Positions 40,246 through 48,695 of a stretch of DNA of 64,000 nucleotides are shown in pieces. The stretch spans positions 124,001 to 188,000 of the forward strand of contig NZ_SNWH01000006.1 in assembly GCF_004361885.1 (NCBI RefSeq), in the 5' to 3' direction. The notes beneath the pieces were generated by a model. The model searched no databases and was not told the DNA's origin. It saw only the letters and a list, made by a program, of their open reading frames with translations. Every line of letters starts with the position of its first letter. The stretch's first letter is position 1. The stretch comes from Halomonas ventosae (GTDB lineage Bacteria; Pseudomonadota; Gammaproteobacteria; Pseudomonadales; Halomonadaceae). Both the position numbers and the translations under genes were made by a program.

Positions 40246-41166
40246 TCAGCCGACGAGTTGCCAGGGTGAGGTGTCGTCACTGCGCTGCAGGAAGGGGCGG
40301 TCTCCCTTGATGGTCACACGCTCGCCGCGCCGCACCTGGCCGGCATAGTCGAAGATGGCGCGATGTTGAGTGCAGCGGTTATCCCATAGGACCACTGTGT
40401 TGGGTGCCCAGTGTACGCGTACCTGGAACTCCGGTGTCTCCTGGTGGCGATAGAGAAATTCCAGCAGGGCCTGACTTTCGGCATGCCCCAGCTCGACGAT
40501 CTCACGGGTGAATCCGCGGTTGACGAATAGGCTCTTGCGGCCCGTTTCCGGATGCGTGCGAACCACCGGATGCACCGCCTCCGGGTAGGGCTTGTCACTT
40601 GGCACGCCGAATCGGCTGCGATCCTGGGCGGGCTGGTTGCCGTAATATAGCCGGTAGGTGGCTTCTCCCGAGTGCACCGCTGTCAGCCCTTCCAGGAAAG
40701 CCTGCATGGCGGGGGATAGTGCGTCATAGGCGGCATAACCGCTGGCAAACAGGGTGTCGCCGCCCACATCGGGTACCTCATGAAGGTAGAGGATGCTGCC
40801 CAGCGGCGGCTGTGCATCGCAGGAGACATCGGAGTGCCAGTGCCCGCCATTGACGGCCTGTTTACCCGAGCGAATGGCCTTGGGATCGTTGGAAGAATTC
40901 TGCCCAGCCTCGATAGGGAATATCTCCGGGTAGCCTTCGGGCCCCTTGGCCATGGGGTGAATATGCAAGTCACCGAAACGCCGACCCAGGGCGATATGCT
41001 GATCGCGGCTGAGTTGCTGGTCGCGCAGGACCAGTACCTGATGGTCGAGGAAGAGTGCATGCAGCGTTTCGACGTCATGGTCATCGAGGTGTGCCAGGTC
41101 GAGTCCGCTGATTTCGGCGCCGATATGGCCGCTCAACTTTGTCACGCTGATGCCTTGTGTCGTCAT
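40246..41166 (-). CDS. TauD/TfdA-family Fe(II)/2-oxoglutarate dioxygenase (first copy)
   Basis: 306 residues. The iron facial triad is visible as HWHSD (His111, Asp113) and the distal His in WDNRCTQHRAIFDYAG; the downstream Arg in RGERVTIKG binds 2-oxoglutarate. TauD cleaves taurine to sulfite and aminoacetaldehyde; relatives act on other sulfonates, sulfate esters or chlorophenoxy acids, so the substrate is uncertain. RBS aggaga lies before ATG 41166. It is divergent from a taurine/sulfonate-type ABC operon across 228 bp with clustered inverted repeats. Confidence 0.9.
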   Translation of the reverse strand: MTTQGISVTKLSGHIGAEISGLDLAHLDDHDVETLHALFLDHQVLVLRDQQLSRDQHIALGRRFGDLHIHPMAKGPEGYPEIFPIEAGQNSSNDPKAIRSGKQAVNGGHWHSDVSCDAQPPLGSILYLHEVPDVGGDTLFASGYAAYDALSPAMQAFLEGLTAVHSGEATYRLYYGNQPAQDRSRFGVPSDKPYPEAVHPVVRTHPETGRKSLFVNRGFTREIVELGHAESQALLEFLYRHQETPEFQVRVHWAPNTVVLWDNRCTQHRAIFDYAGQVRRGERVTIKGDRPFLQRSDDTSPWQLVG

Positions 41167-41271
41167 GGAACATCTCCTGAGTAGACGGTGAATGTCGGCC
41201 TATCCAAGCAGCCAAAACGACATCCAGGCCAATCACGATTCCTGCTATGGGTTTTACGAAATACATATCCG

Positions 41272-41314
41272 CACTGCAGTGAAAAATACTTCACTGGCTG
41301 AGTGATTTGCTCAG
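41272..41314. promoter_or_regulatory. cluster of inverted repeats between tauD-like gene and ABC operon
   Basis: Three adjacent dyads: CACTGCAGTG (41272-41281), CAGTGAA/TTCACTG with a 6-nt spacer (41277-41296), and CTGAG/CTCAG (41298-41314). They lie in the divergent region shared by the dioxygenase and the ABC operon, where an operator controlling both is expected. The cognate regulator is not identified. Confidence 0.45.
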
Positions 41315-41394
41315 TAAAACAACTCATTGGCGGGCTCTTCAGGCGAGGGGCAAGGTGAGTGTTTCGACAATCACGGACACAGATGGAGAGCCCC

Positions 41395-42405
41395 ATGTCG
41401 CTGACAACATTCCGATACGCCGGCCTGACTCTGCTAGCCTTGGCCGCCACCGGCGGCACCCAGGACGCAGAGGCGAGCGAACGTATTCGCATCGCCGAAC
41501 AGTTTGGGATTGCCTACCTGCCGCTGCAGGTCATTCAAGACCAAGAGCTGATCCAGAAGTATGCCGAAGACGCCGGTCTCGACGTCGACGTCGAGTGGCG
41601 GCGCCTTTCCGGCGGTGCCGCCGTCAATGATGCGCTGCTCTCCGGCAGCATCGATATCGCCAGTGCCGGTGTGGGCCCGCTGCTCATCGCCTGGGACCGC
41701 ACCCGAGGCAACCTCGATGTCAAGGCCATCGCCGCCTTGGGTCATGCCCCCAACTTCCTGCTGACCCGTGACCCGGAAGTGCAATCGATCGAGGACTTCG
41801 GCCCTGAGGATCGCATCGCCCTGCCGGCGGTGGGCGTCTCGGTGCAGGCGCGTTTCCTTCAGTATGCCGCCGCCAATACCTTCGGCGCGGAGGAATACGA
41901 CGTATTGGATCGTCAAACACTGTCGCTCCCCCATCCCGATGCGACGGCGGCGCTGATCTCCGGGGGCACCGAGATCACCGGTTACTTCTCCAGCATTCCC
42001 TATCAGTATCAGGCACTGAAGCATGAAGGTATCCACAAGGTGACCGACTCCTACGAGATCCTCGGCGGCCCCATCACGCCAGTGCTGGTCTATGCCACCG
42101 ATCGCTTCCGCACGGACAACCCTGAACTCTATGAAGTGTTTCGTGCCGCCCTGGAAGAGGCCAGCGAGATCATCGAGGCCGATCGTGACGCCGCCGTGGA
42201 TGCATTCCTGCGCGTCACCGGCTCTGGGTTGGATCGCGACTTCCTCTCTGGGCTGGTTAATGACCCGCAGATCGATTTCACGTTGGTGCCTGACAACACC
42301 TATTCGCTGGCGGAGTTCCTATACCAGGTGGGGGCCATCGAGCATCGCCCCGAGAGCTGGCAGGACTACTTCTTCGATGAGGCACACGCCTGGGAGGGAA
42401 GCTGA
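41395..42405 (+). CDS. sulfonate/taurine-type ABC transporter substrate-binding protein (first system)
   Basis: 336 residues from ATG 41395 (RBS ggagag) with a Sec signal (LTTFRYAGLTLLALAATGG, cleavage near AEA/S). It is an NMT1/THI5-like receptor of the nitrate-sulfonate-taurine class: IAEQFGIAYLPLQVIQDQELIQKYAEDAGLDVDVEW matches the N-lobe, and SGSIDIASAGVGPLLIAWDR the first ligand segment. The ATPase gene overlaps its stop. The ligand is inferred from the divergent TauD-like gene. Confidence 0.88.
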   Translation: MSLTTFRYAGLTLLALAATGGTQDAEASERIRIAEQFGIAYLPLQVIQDQELIQKYAEDAGLDVDVEWRRLSGGAAVNDALLSGSIDIASAGVGPLLIAWDRTRGNLDVKAIAALGHAPNFLLTRDPEVQSIEDFGPEDRIALPAVGVSVQARFLQYAAANTFGAEEYDVLDRQTLSLPHPDATAALISGGTEITGYFSSIPYQYQALKHEGIHKVTDSYEILGGPITPVLVYATDRFRTDNPELYEVFRAALEEASEIIEADRDAAVDAFLRVTGSGLDRDFLSGLVNDPQIDFTLVPDNTYSLAEFLYQVGAIEHRPESWQDYFFDEAHAWEGS

Positions 42406-43238
42406 TGACGAGCCTGACCGCGCTGCGCAAGCAGGAGACCCCACGGCACACGGCAATGCCACCCTTGCCAGCTACGCCGCGCCTGGCGGTGGATGGCGTG
42501 ACGCTGGAGTACCGCACGCCCCGCCAGGTGGTGAAGGCCACCCAGCGGGTCAGCTTCGACGTTCAGGAGGGGGACCGTTTCGTGCTGCTGGGCCCCTCGG
42601 GGTGTGGCAAGTCGACCCTGCTCAAGGCGGTGGCGGGTTTCCTCTCCCCGGCAGAGGGAGAGATCCGGCTCGATGGTCAGCAGGTGGTCGGTCCAGGCCC
42701 CGACCGCCTGGTGGTCTTCCAGGAGTTCGATCAGCTGCCACCCTGGAAGACGGTCAAGCAGAACGTCATGTTCCCGCTTTTGGCCTCGCGCACCCTGGGG
42801 CGCCGAGAAGCGGAGCATCGTGCCCTGGTGACGCTGGAGAAGGTGGGTCTCGACGCCTTCGCCGATGCCTATCCCCATACCCTTTCCGGGGGCATGAAGC
42901 AGCGGGTGGCCATCGCACGGGCCCTGGCCATGCAGCCACGCATTCTGCTGATGGACGAGCCCTTCGCGGCGCTGGATGCCCTGACGCGTCGCAAGATGCA
43001 GGAGGAGTTGCTGACCCTCTGGAAGGAGGTTGGCTTCACCCTGCTGTTCGTTACCCACTCCATCGAGGAGGCACAAATCGTGGGCAACCGGGTGTTGCTG
43101 CTCTCACCTCACCCGGGCCGAGTACGTGCCGAACTGGGCTGCGAGGCGGATAGCCTGTCGAACCTCGGGAGTGCGTCCACCAAGTCCCGTACCCAGCAGA
43201 TCCATCAGTTGCTGTTCGAGCACGAGGGACGACCATGA
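42405..43238 (+). CDS. sulfonate/taurine-type ABC transporter ATP-binding protein (first system)
   Basis: 277 residues. Walker A GPSGCGKST, signature LSGGMKQRVAIARALAMQP, Walker B ILLMDEPFAALDALT and the H-loop THSIEEAQIVG all match the TauB/SsuB group. The start codon overlaps the binding-protein stop (TGATG at 42403-42407), and its own stop overlaps a 77-codon frame (ATGA, 43235-43238). Confidence 0.93.
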   Translation: MTSLTALRKQETPRHTAMPPLPATPRLAVDGVTLEYRTPRQVVKATQRVSFDVQEGDRFVLLGPSGCGKSTLLKAVAGFLSPAEGEIRLDGQQVVGPGPDRLVVFQEFDQLPPWKTVKQNVMFPLLASRTLGRREAEHRALVTLEKVGLDAFADAYPHTLSGGMKQRVAIARALAMQPRILLMDEPFAALDALTRRKMQEELLTLWKEVGFTLLFVTHSIEEAQIVGNRVLLLSPHPGRVRAELGCEADSLSNLGSASTKSRTQQIHQLLFEHEGRP

Positions 43239-43468
43239 GTGAACCTCGGCCCTATCGCTACGCCACCCACCTGGCCTGCCCGCGCTGCAAAGCGATCCCG
43301 GCGCCATGGGGGCCAAGCGCATCAACCGCAATGCCGGGGCGGCCCGGCCGCTCTACGCCGCTCGCGCCGCCATCATGCGCCCCGCCAGCCGCGCACTCGG
43401 GCTTGTTCCTGTTGGCCCCCGAAGAGGATCTGGCGAAACATCACGCACCGCATGGGAGAGCCTTATGA
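43235..43468 (+). CDS. possible 77-residue protein between ATPase and permease genes, ATGA-coupled at both ends
   Basis: The frame starts with the ATGA that ends the ATPase gene and ends with the ATGA that begins the permease gene, filling the 226-bp gap exactly. The product MSEPRPYRYATHLACPRCKAI... has one CxxC pair, then a Pro/Ala/Ser-rich stretch without clear fold. I do not recognise it. High-GC DNA produces such frames by chance, so it could be a degraded 5' extension of the permease gene or a genuine small coupled protein. Confidence 0.35.
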   Translation: MSEPRPYRYATHLACPRCKAIPAPWGPSASTAMPGRPGRSTPLAPPSCAPPAAHSGLFLLAPEEDLAKHHAPHGRAL

Positions 43469-44346
43469 CTCTGCATACTCTGAGCGTCGACCGATTCCAA
43501 CGGGCCGACCGAGTTCACGAATTACCGCCGGTCGAAGCCAGCGAACTGGCGGTGTCGCGTCCGCTCTGGCAGCGAGCTTGGGATCTGGGCGTGGTGAGGA
43601 AGCTGACGATCCTGCTGGCCCTGGTCGGGTTGTGGGAGCTGGCCGCCCGCTATCAGGCCAACCCACTGCTGCTGCCCGGTGCCAGCGATACCGCCACCGC
43701 CCTGTGGCAGGGCCTGGCCTCCGGCACCTTGATCCAACGCAGCGCGGTGTCGCTGTCGGTGCTGCTCAAGGGCTACGCTCTGGGTACGGTGCTGGCATTG
43801 GCCCTCACGACCCTGGCGGTATCTACCCGCCTGGGGCGCGACCTGCTAAGCAGCCTGACGTCCATGTTCAGCCCGCTGCCGGCCATCGCCCTGTTGCCCC
43901 TGGCGCTGCTGTGGTTCGGCCTCGGCGAGGCCAGCCTGGTATTCGTGCTGGTGCACTCGGTGCTGTGGGCCATGGCGGTGAACATCCACCAGGGCTTCCA
44001 GGGCGTTTCCGAAACGCTGCGGATGGCGGGTCGCAACTACGGCCTGCGCGGCCTGCGCTATGTGGCCCATATCCTGATCCCCGCCGCGCTGCCGGCCCTG
44101 TTGGCTGGATTGCGCATCGGTTGGGCCTTCGCCTGGCGCACCCTGATCGCCGCCGAGCTGGTGTTTGGCGCCTCATCCGGGGAGGGCGGGCTCGGCTGGT
44201 ATATCTTCCAGAACCGCAACGAACTCTATACCGACAATGTCTTCGCCGGGCTGGTGGTGGTAATCCTGATCGGCCTGCTGGTGGAGAACCTGATTTTCAA
44301 TACCCTGGAACGCATCACCGTCAAGCGCTGGGGCATGGTGCGCTGA
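43465..44346 (+). CDS. sulfonate/taurine-type ABC transporter permease (first system)
   Basis: 293 residues from ATG 43465 (RBS gggagag at 43454). About six helices; the EAA loop is GVSETLRMAGRNYGLRGLRYVAHILIPAALPALLAGLRIG, typical of SsuC/TauC. The N-terminal 50 residues are cytosolic. The longer frame to 43306 overlaps the 77-codon frame and lacks an RBS. It completes the binding protein-ATPase-permease set; an EAL-like gene follows 76 bp downstream. Confidence 0.92.
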   Translation: MTLHTLSVDRFQRADRVHELPPVEASELAVSRPLWQRAWDLGVVRKLTILLALVGLWELAARYQANPLLLPGASDTATALWQGLASGTLIQRSAVSLSVLLKGYALGTVLALALTTLAVSTRLGRDLLSSLTSMFSPLPAIALLPLALLWFGLGEASLVFVLVHSVLWAMAVNIHQGFQGVSETLRMAGRNYGLRGLRYVAHILIPAALPALLAGLRIGWAFAWRTLIAAELVFGASSGEGGLGWYIFQNRNELYTDNVFAGLVVVILIGLLVENLIFNTLERITVKRWGMVR

Positions 44347-44422
44347 GCGCCTGCTAGCTGCCAAGGTGTTCCTCAAGTGACCGAGGCGCGCCACCCTGAC
44401 TTCACTTGCGAGACATGTCACC

Positions 44423-45253
44423 ATGCCCCTGACCCGAGTGATCGACTATTTCAATACCCATCTTGATGCTTTCAACCCACAAGCCAGCCTGCGCCGGCAT
44501 GCTCGATTCCGCTATGAGAACAATCAGGTGTCGGCCGATGTGGCGGGCAAGCACGTACGGCCACGCCAGCAGCCCATTCTGACGCTTGCCGGGCTCACGC
44601 CGGTGGCCCATGAGAGCCGCATTCAACTCATTGACCCGCACGGCGTTCGTGAGACGACGGACCCGCTCTATTTCTTCTCCTGGGATCGCGAGGATGTGAT
44701 TTTCCTCGACCGCTTGCTGCGCGTGCTGCATGCGCTGCACCATCTCTCACGCCATGGCGTCGATGCCGCGCCGCTGGTGGTCGACGTTCACTGGCGCCAT
44801 CTCCAGGCCGTGGAGGCCTCCCACGGAGCGGTCTTCGAGGCGCTGCTGGCGCGTCTTGGCTTGCACCCCCGGCAGGCGGTGCTGCGCCTGAGTGCCCTGC
44901 GCCTGCTCAGCGACGCTCATGCCCGGGAGGCCGCCGAGAGTTTCCAGCGTCACGGCTATCCGCTGCTGGCTCAGGGTGTCCCGGTGGATGCACCACCGAC
45001 CGCCTGGCGCCTGCTGAGTGAATCAGGGGTAAGGTGGGTGACGCCGGAACCCCACGCTCTGCGCCTGGCACGCCAGGGGCGCGAGCACTGGCCTCGGCTC
45101 ACTCAGTGGAACCGCGAGGCGCATGCCGCCGGTATGACCGTCTGGTGGCCGGGCCTCGACACGCCAGGAGATCTTGGTATCGTCACACAGCTCGAGCCGA
45201 CGCTGGTCAGCGGTGACCTACTGAGTCAAATGCAACCCTATCAATGGGAATGA
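44423..45253 (+). CDS. degenerate EAL-like protein, probably non-catalytic
   Basis: 276 residues. The C-terminal 165 residues follow the EAL (cyclic-di-GMP phosphodiesterase) fold pattern: a VDVHWRHLQA strand-helix in place of NLSxxxL, LARLGLHPRQAVLRLSALRLL in place of the GLxPxxLxLEITES strand, and AHAAGMTVWWPGLDTPGDL in place of the AxxLGxxVVAEGVET segment. The catalytic EAL, E-T-E and DDFGTG residues are absent, so it cannot hydrolyse c-di-GMP by the known mechanism. It may bind a ligand or a partner. It lies downstream of the first sulfonate-type ABC operon, same strand. The fold call is by pattern only. Confidence 0.55.
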   Translation: MPLTRVIDYFNTHLDAFNPQASLRRHARFRYENNQVSADVAGKHVRPRQQPILTLAGLTPVAHESRIQLIDPHGVRETTDPLYFFSWDREDVIFLDRLLRVLHALHHLSRHGVDAAPLVVDVHWRHLQAVEASHGAVFEALLARLGLHPRQAVLRLSALRLLSDAHAREAAESFQRHGYPLLAQGVPVDAPPTAWRLLSESGVRWVTPEPHALRLARQGREHWPRLTQWNREAHAAGMTVWWPGLDTPGDLGIVTQLEPTLVSGDLLSQMQPYQWE

Positions 45254-45774
45254 AGCGGAGTCAGGCCAGGCGCCGCAGGCCAAAGCACCTGCAGTGCCAA
45301 TTCGTTGAAGTAGCGAGTAGATTCCACAATGCCGATAACCGGACAATGTGTTGAGGTGGCGACGTTAATGTCAAGATGCACAGCTGCTGAATGTTCATGC
45401 AGAACACCCCAAAACAGAAATGCTTATGGGAATATAATGTATGCCTCTATTACTTAAAAGCATTAGTGGCGACATCCACATCATCTCCCGACGAAGTCGA
45501 CGAGGGACACCTTAAATTTGAATTCACCACTGTAATGTCACCGTTTCTTGCTTATGACCAGTATCTCACTGGTCGGCCTGATCAGCACTTAGTGCCCAGC
45601 CCGAATTACAGGGGCCACTCCAAAACCTGAATTCCTGGAGTTAAATTCCCAGGAGTTAGTTGTGGGGAATTAGCGGTTCCTCGATTACTGATAATCATAT
45701 GAAATATTCTTGTTTAATCGACCGGCGCGAGGCTCCTATTATCGTGGAATCATCCCGTCGTTATCGAGTACGCC
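45254..45774. other. non-coding relic region, lower GC
   Basis: 521 bp without a supportable gene. A 79-codon frame (45391-45630) has no recognisable content. TCCTGG (45633-45638) and CCAGGA (45649-45654) form a small dyad with an adjacent AGTTA direct repeat. The base composition is distinctly more AT-rich than the flanking operons, suggesting foreign or decaying DNA. Confidence 0.5.
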
Positions 45775-46231
45775 ATGTACCAGGCTTTCGGTTTAAAAAG
45801 CGCATTTCTTGTGGCACCTCAAAATCCATTCTGTGGGTTCCTGTGCCGTGGTGGTACCAGTGATCACAAGGATGGCTGGGGAATCGCCTATTACGCCGAT
45901 GGTGACCATCAGCTTAATGTCGAGAAAACCAGCGCCTTCAATTGTCGCAATGCTCGTTCCTTTCTTGACCGTGACATTGTCACTCGCAATCTGATACTGG
46001 CCCCGGCAAGCCGGTGAGCCAATGAAGGCTCGGCTTGTGGATTGCAATCAGTGGCTCGACGACACGGTCTATACCGGTACTCCCTTGGTGATGGTGGCAA
46101 CCCAGCCGATTACCGAAGGTCATGAATGGCAGCGATTCGAAAAAAACGAACTGGCTGTTTTTGTAGGCGGATCTCGATATCGCGATGAGTCAGACATTTC
46201 GCTGATGGATGGATTTGATCTAATTCAATAA
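45775..46231 (+). pseudogene. dead copy of a class II glutamine amidotransferase gene, internally deleted
   Basis: The first part (45775-46017) matches residues 1-75 of the intact protein at 63033-63899: GFLCRGG, DHKDGWGIAYYADG, KTSAFNCR, FLDRDIVTRNLI. The second part (46022-46231) matches residues 202-267: ARLVDCNQWLDDTVYTG, MVATQPITEGHEW, NELAVFVGGSRY. About 125 residues between them are missing and the two parts are in different frames. The N-terminal catalytic Cys2 is Tyr (MYQAFGL instead of MCQIFGL). It cannot be functional. Confidence 0.9.
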
Positions 46232-46740
46232 ATGTCGTGGTTGAACCGTGGATGTCTGCCGAGCGAGATGTCCTTCTTGCCGCGTGCTGAGTAGATTATA
46301 TTCGCCATCAGCCATGGTCACTGAGCAATTTTTCCCGACAATTCCTTGGGCTTGACCATGCGATGTCAAAACAAAGCTTGAGCACTAGCCCCCGCACGCA
46401 CTCTCAAAATTCTCATTTATTTTCAACCGATTGACATCTTTCAAGCCGGCACCGACGTCATCATTAGGACATGGAAGGGCCCGGGGATGATCATCGCCGC
46501 CGCAAAGTGTCTGTGCTTACTGCTTTAGCCAATGCCAATGTGGTATGGCGCTTGCATTATAATGGATTATCCGTCGCCGGTATCGGCTAAATGTGCTGTG
46601 GCTGTTCATTGAATAAAGGATGGTAGTGCGGAATTTTTAATATGGTTAGCGGAGATAACCATTTAGTCTGATAAGTGATGAGCGATAGGATAAAGGTCTC
46701 ATCAAGCGCAAAGGTATTGTTTGCTCAAGAGGCCATCACT
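46232..46740 (+). promoter_or_regulatory. upstream region of the second ABC operon with promoter and operator candidates
   Basis: 509 bp without a gene. A perfect -10 hexamer TATAAT is at 46558-46563, with no convincing -35. A dyad ATGGTTA/TAACCAT (46642-46648, 46656-46662) lies about 80 bp before the permease start. The region is AT-rich. A sulfur-responsive LysR regulator (CysB/Cbl type) would be expected but none is encoded in the window. Confidence 0.4.
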
Positions 46741-47601
46741 ATGAAAAAAGTAACCACCTATGACGTCACAACAAGAGGCGTCACCAAGGCGCTAAATGGC
46801 AACAATGCACGCCTTCGTCAGCTGGGGCAGGCGCTGACCCGCGCCGGTAATGTTTGCCTGGGTCGGTATGGGGCGCTGGTCGCCTTCTTTGGCCTGTGGC
46901 AACTGGCGAGTTCGCTGGACTGGCTCAACGTCGCGGTGATACCGCCTCTCGATAGGATCGTGGTGGCGCTCTACAACGCGGTCTTGCATGGCACCTTGAT
47001 GGACGATATAGGCATTAGCCTGCAGCGCTCTGGCATCGCCTTTGGCGCCTCGGTGCTGATTGCCATTCCGCTGGGGCTGGTCATGGGCAGTTTTCGTGCC
47101 ATCGAGCAGAGCCTCGACCCGATCCTGCAGCTCTTTCGCCAGACCTCGGCACTGGCCGTCTACCCGGTCTTCATCCTGCTGATGGGGCTCGGCGAGGCCT
47201 CCAAGATTTTCGTCATCTTCTGGGCCTCGGTCTTTCCGCTCTTGATGAACACTATCACCGGCGTGCAGCAGGCCGATTCCAAGCTGATCGAGATGGTGCG
47301 TGTATTTGGTGCTTCCCGCTTCGAGGTGTTTCGCCGCGTCGTGGTGCCCAGCGCCATTCCTTCCATCTTCGTTGGCCTGCGCCTGAGCGCGACGTCGACG
47401 CTGCTGCTGCTGGTTGCCGCCGAGATGATTGGGGCCAACCGAGGCATCGGCTTCCAGGTGATGAACGCTCAATACAACTTTCAGATCCCGCTGATGTTTG
47501 CCGCCATTTTTCTGCTGGCCGGGCTTGGCCTGCTGGCCAACTACTTGCTGGTAGCGCTCCAGAAACGTCTCTGCCGCTGGGAGAATGATGGCAGCACCTG
47601 A
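46741..47601 (+). CDS. sulfonate-type ABC transporter permease (second system)
   Basis: 286 residues from ATG 46741 (agagg upstream; an earlier in-frame ATG at 46675 has no RBS). About six helices with SsuC-like EAA loop (ADSKLIEMVRVFGASRFEVFRRVVVPSAIPSIFVGLRL). The neighbours are its binding protein, ATPase, a TauD-like dioxygenase and SsuE, all on the same strand. The order permease-receptor-ATPase differs from the first system, so the two are not a simple tandem duplication. Confidence 0.92.
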   Translation: MKKVTTYDVTTRGVTKALNGNNARLRQLGQALTRAGNVCLGRYGALVAFFGLWQLASSLDWLNVAVIPPLDRIVVALYNAVLHGTLMDDIGISLQRSGIAFGASVLIAIPLGLVMGSFRAIEQSLDPILQLFRQTSALAVYPVFILLMGLGEASKIFVIFWASVFPLLMNTITGVQQADSKLIEMVRVFGASRFEVFRRVVVPSAIPSIFVGLRLSATSTLLLLVAAEMIGANRGIGFQVMNAQYNFQIPLMFAAIFLLAGLGLLANYLLVALQKRLCRWENDGST

Positions 47602-47651
47602 TTCGAATGTTTCGCCAATCAACGACTTCAATGACGAAGAGGAACTTATTG

Positions 47652-48695
47652 ATGAAAAAACGAACCATCAAGAAACGCGCATTGGTTACAACTACGCTGC
47701 TGTTGCTGGCAGGACAGGCCGTGGCGACCAGTCAGGCGCTGGCCGCGGACGAAGCGGCCAGCGAGCCGGTAACCATCCGCTATCTCAGTAGCCGTGGTCA
47801 GATTTCGATACCAGAAATAGCGCAAGCGAAGGGTTGGCTCGAGGAGAAAGGCGTGACGCTCGAGTCCGAGGGATTCAGCCAGGGCGGGCCGGAGAGTCTG
47901 TTCGCCATGGCGTCTGGGTCGATCGACATTGCCGGTGCGGCTACCTCTGCGACAATTAACGCCATCGCCAATGGAGCGGATAACGTCGGCATCATGGCTT
48001 CCAGCGGTGTCAACGAGGAGGTCAATAGCCGCTTCTATGTGCTTGAGAATAGCCCCATCAAACAGCCCTCAGACCTGATCGGCAAGACTATCGCGGTCAA
48101 TACTCTGGGCGCGCATCTGGATTATGTGGTGCGCGAGTATCTGCGGCAAAACGACATTCCCTATAACGCGGTGCGCCTGGTGACGGTGCCGGGTCCGCAG
48201 CTCGGGCAGACCCTGCGCTCCGGCCAGGTCGATGTCGCTGCCGTCGGCGCTTGGCAAACCGTGTTTGCCGGTCAACTCGAAGAGGGAGGTGGGGTACGCT
48301 CGCTGTTCAGCGACTACGAGTTATTGGGTGATATCACGCTGAGCCCTTACTCCATGGAACGCGACTTCGTCGAGCAGCACCCCGAGGCGGTGCGAGCGCT
48401 GGTGACCCAGTCCGGGCGTGCTGCCAACTGGGTGCGCGACAACCCGGAGAAGGCGCGATCACTGATCGCCGAGCTGCTGGCCAAGCGTAACGAAAATGCT
48501 CAGCTGGCGGAGCACTGGGCCGGCTTTGGTGTGCGCGACAGTGCTCAGCTCAGCGAGCACGATGTGCAGTACTGGCTGGATGTGCTCGAGCGGGAAGGGA
48601 CACTGACCGCAGGGCAACTGTCGGTCGGTGATGTGGTGACCAATGCCTACAACGACGCCGCCAGCATCGAGTTGGGCGGGGGAGTCGAACAATGA
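47652..48695 (+). CDS. sulfonate-type ABC transporter substrate-binding protein (second system)
   Basis: 347 residues from ATG 47652 (RBS aagagg). Signal peptide KKRTIKKRALVTTTLLLLAG with cleavage near ALA/A. SsuA/NMT1-like lobes: IAQAKGWLEEKGVTLESEGFSQGGPESLFAMASGSIDIAGAATSATINAI and IGKTIAVNTLGAHLDYVVREYL. The ligand is inferred as an alkanesulfonate or sulfate ester from the neighbours. Its stop overlaps the ATPase start (ATGA). Confidence 0.9.
   Translation: MKKRTIKKRALVTTTLLLLAGQAVATSQALAADEAASEPVTIRYLSSRGQISIPEIAQAKGWLEEKGVTLESEGFSQGGPESLFAMASGSIDIAGAATSATINAIANGADNVGIMASSGVNEEVNSRFYVLENSPIKQPSDLIGKTIAVNTLGAHLDYVVREYLRQNDIPYNAVRLVTVPGPQLGQTLRSGQVDVAAVGAWQTVFAGQLEEGGGVRSLFSDYELLGDITLSPYSMERDFVEQHPEAVRALVTQSGRAANWVRDNPEKARSLIAELLAKRNENAQLAEHWAGFGVRDSAQLSEHDVQYWLDVLEREGTLTAGQLSVGDVVTNAYNDAASIELGGGVEQ

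Noticed and set aside
45391-45630. 79-codon frame in the AT-rich relic zone
   Set aside because: No domain, no RBS, surrounded by decayed sequence.
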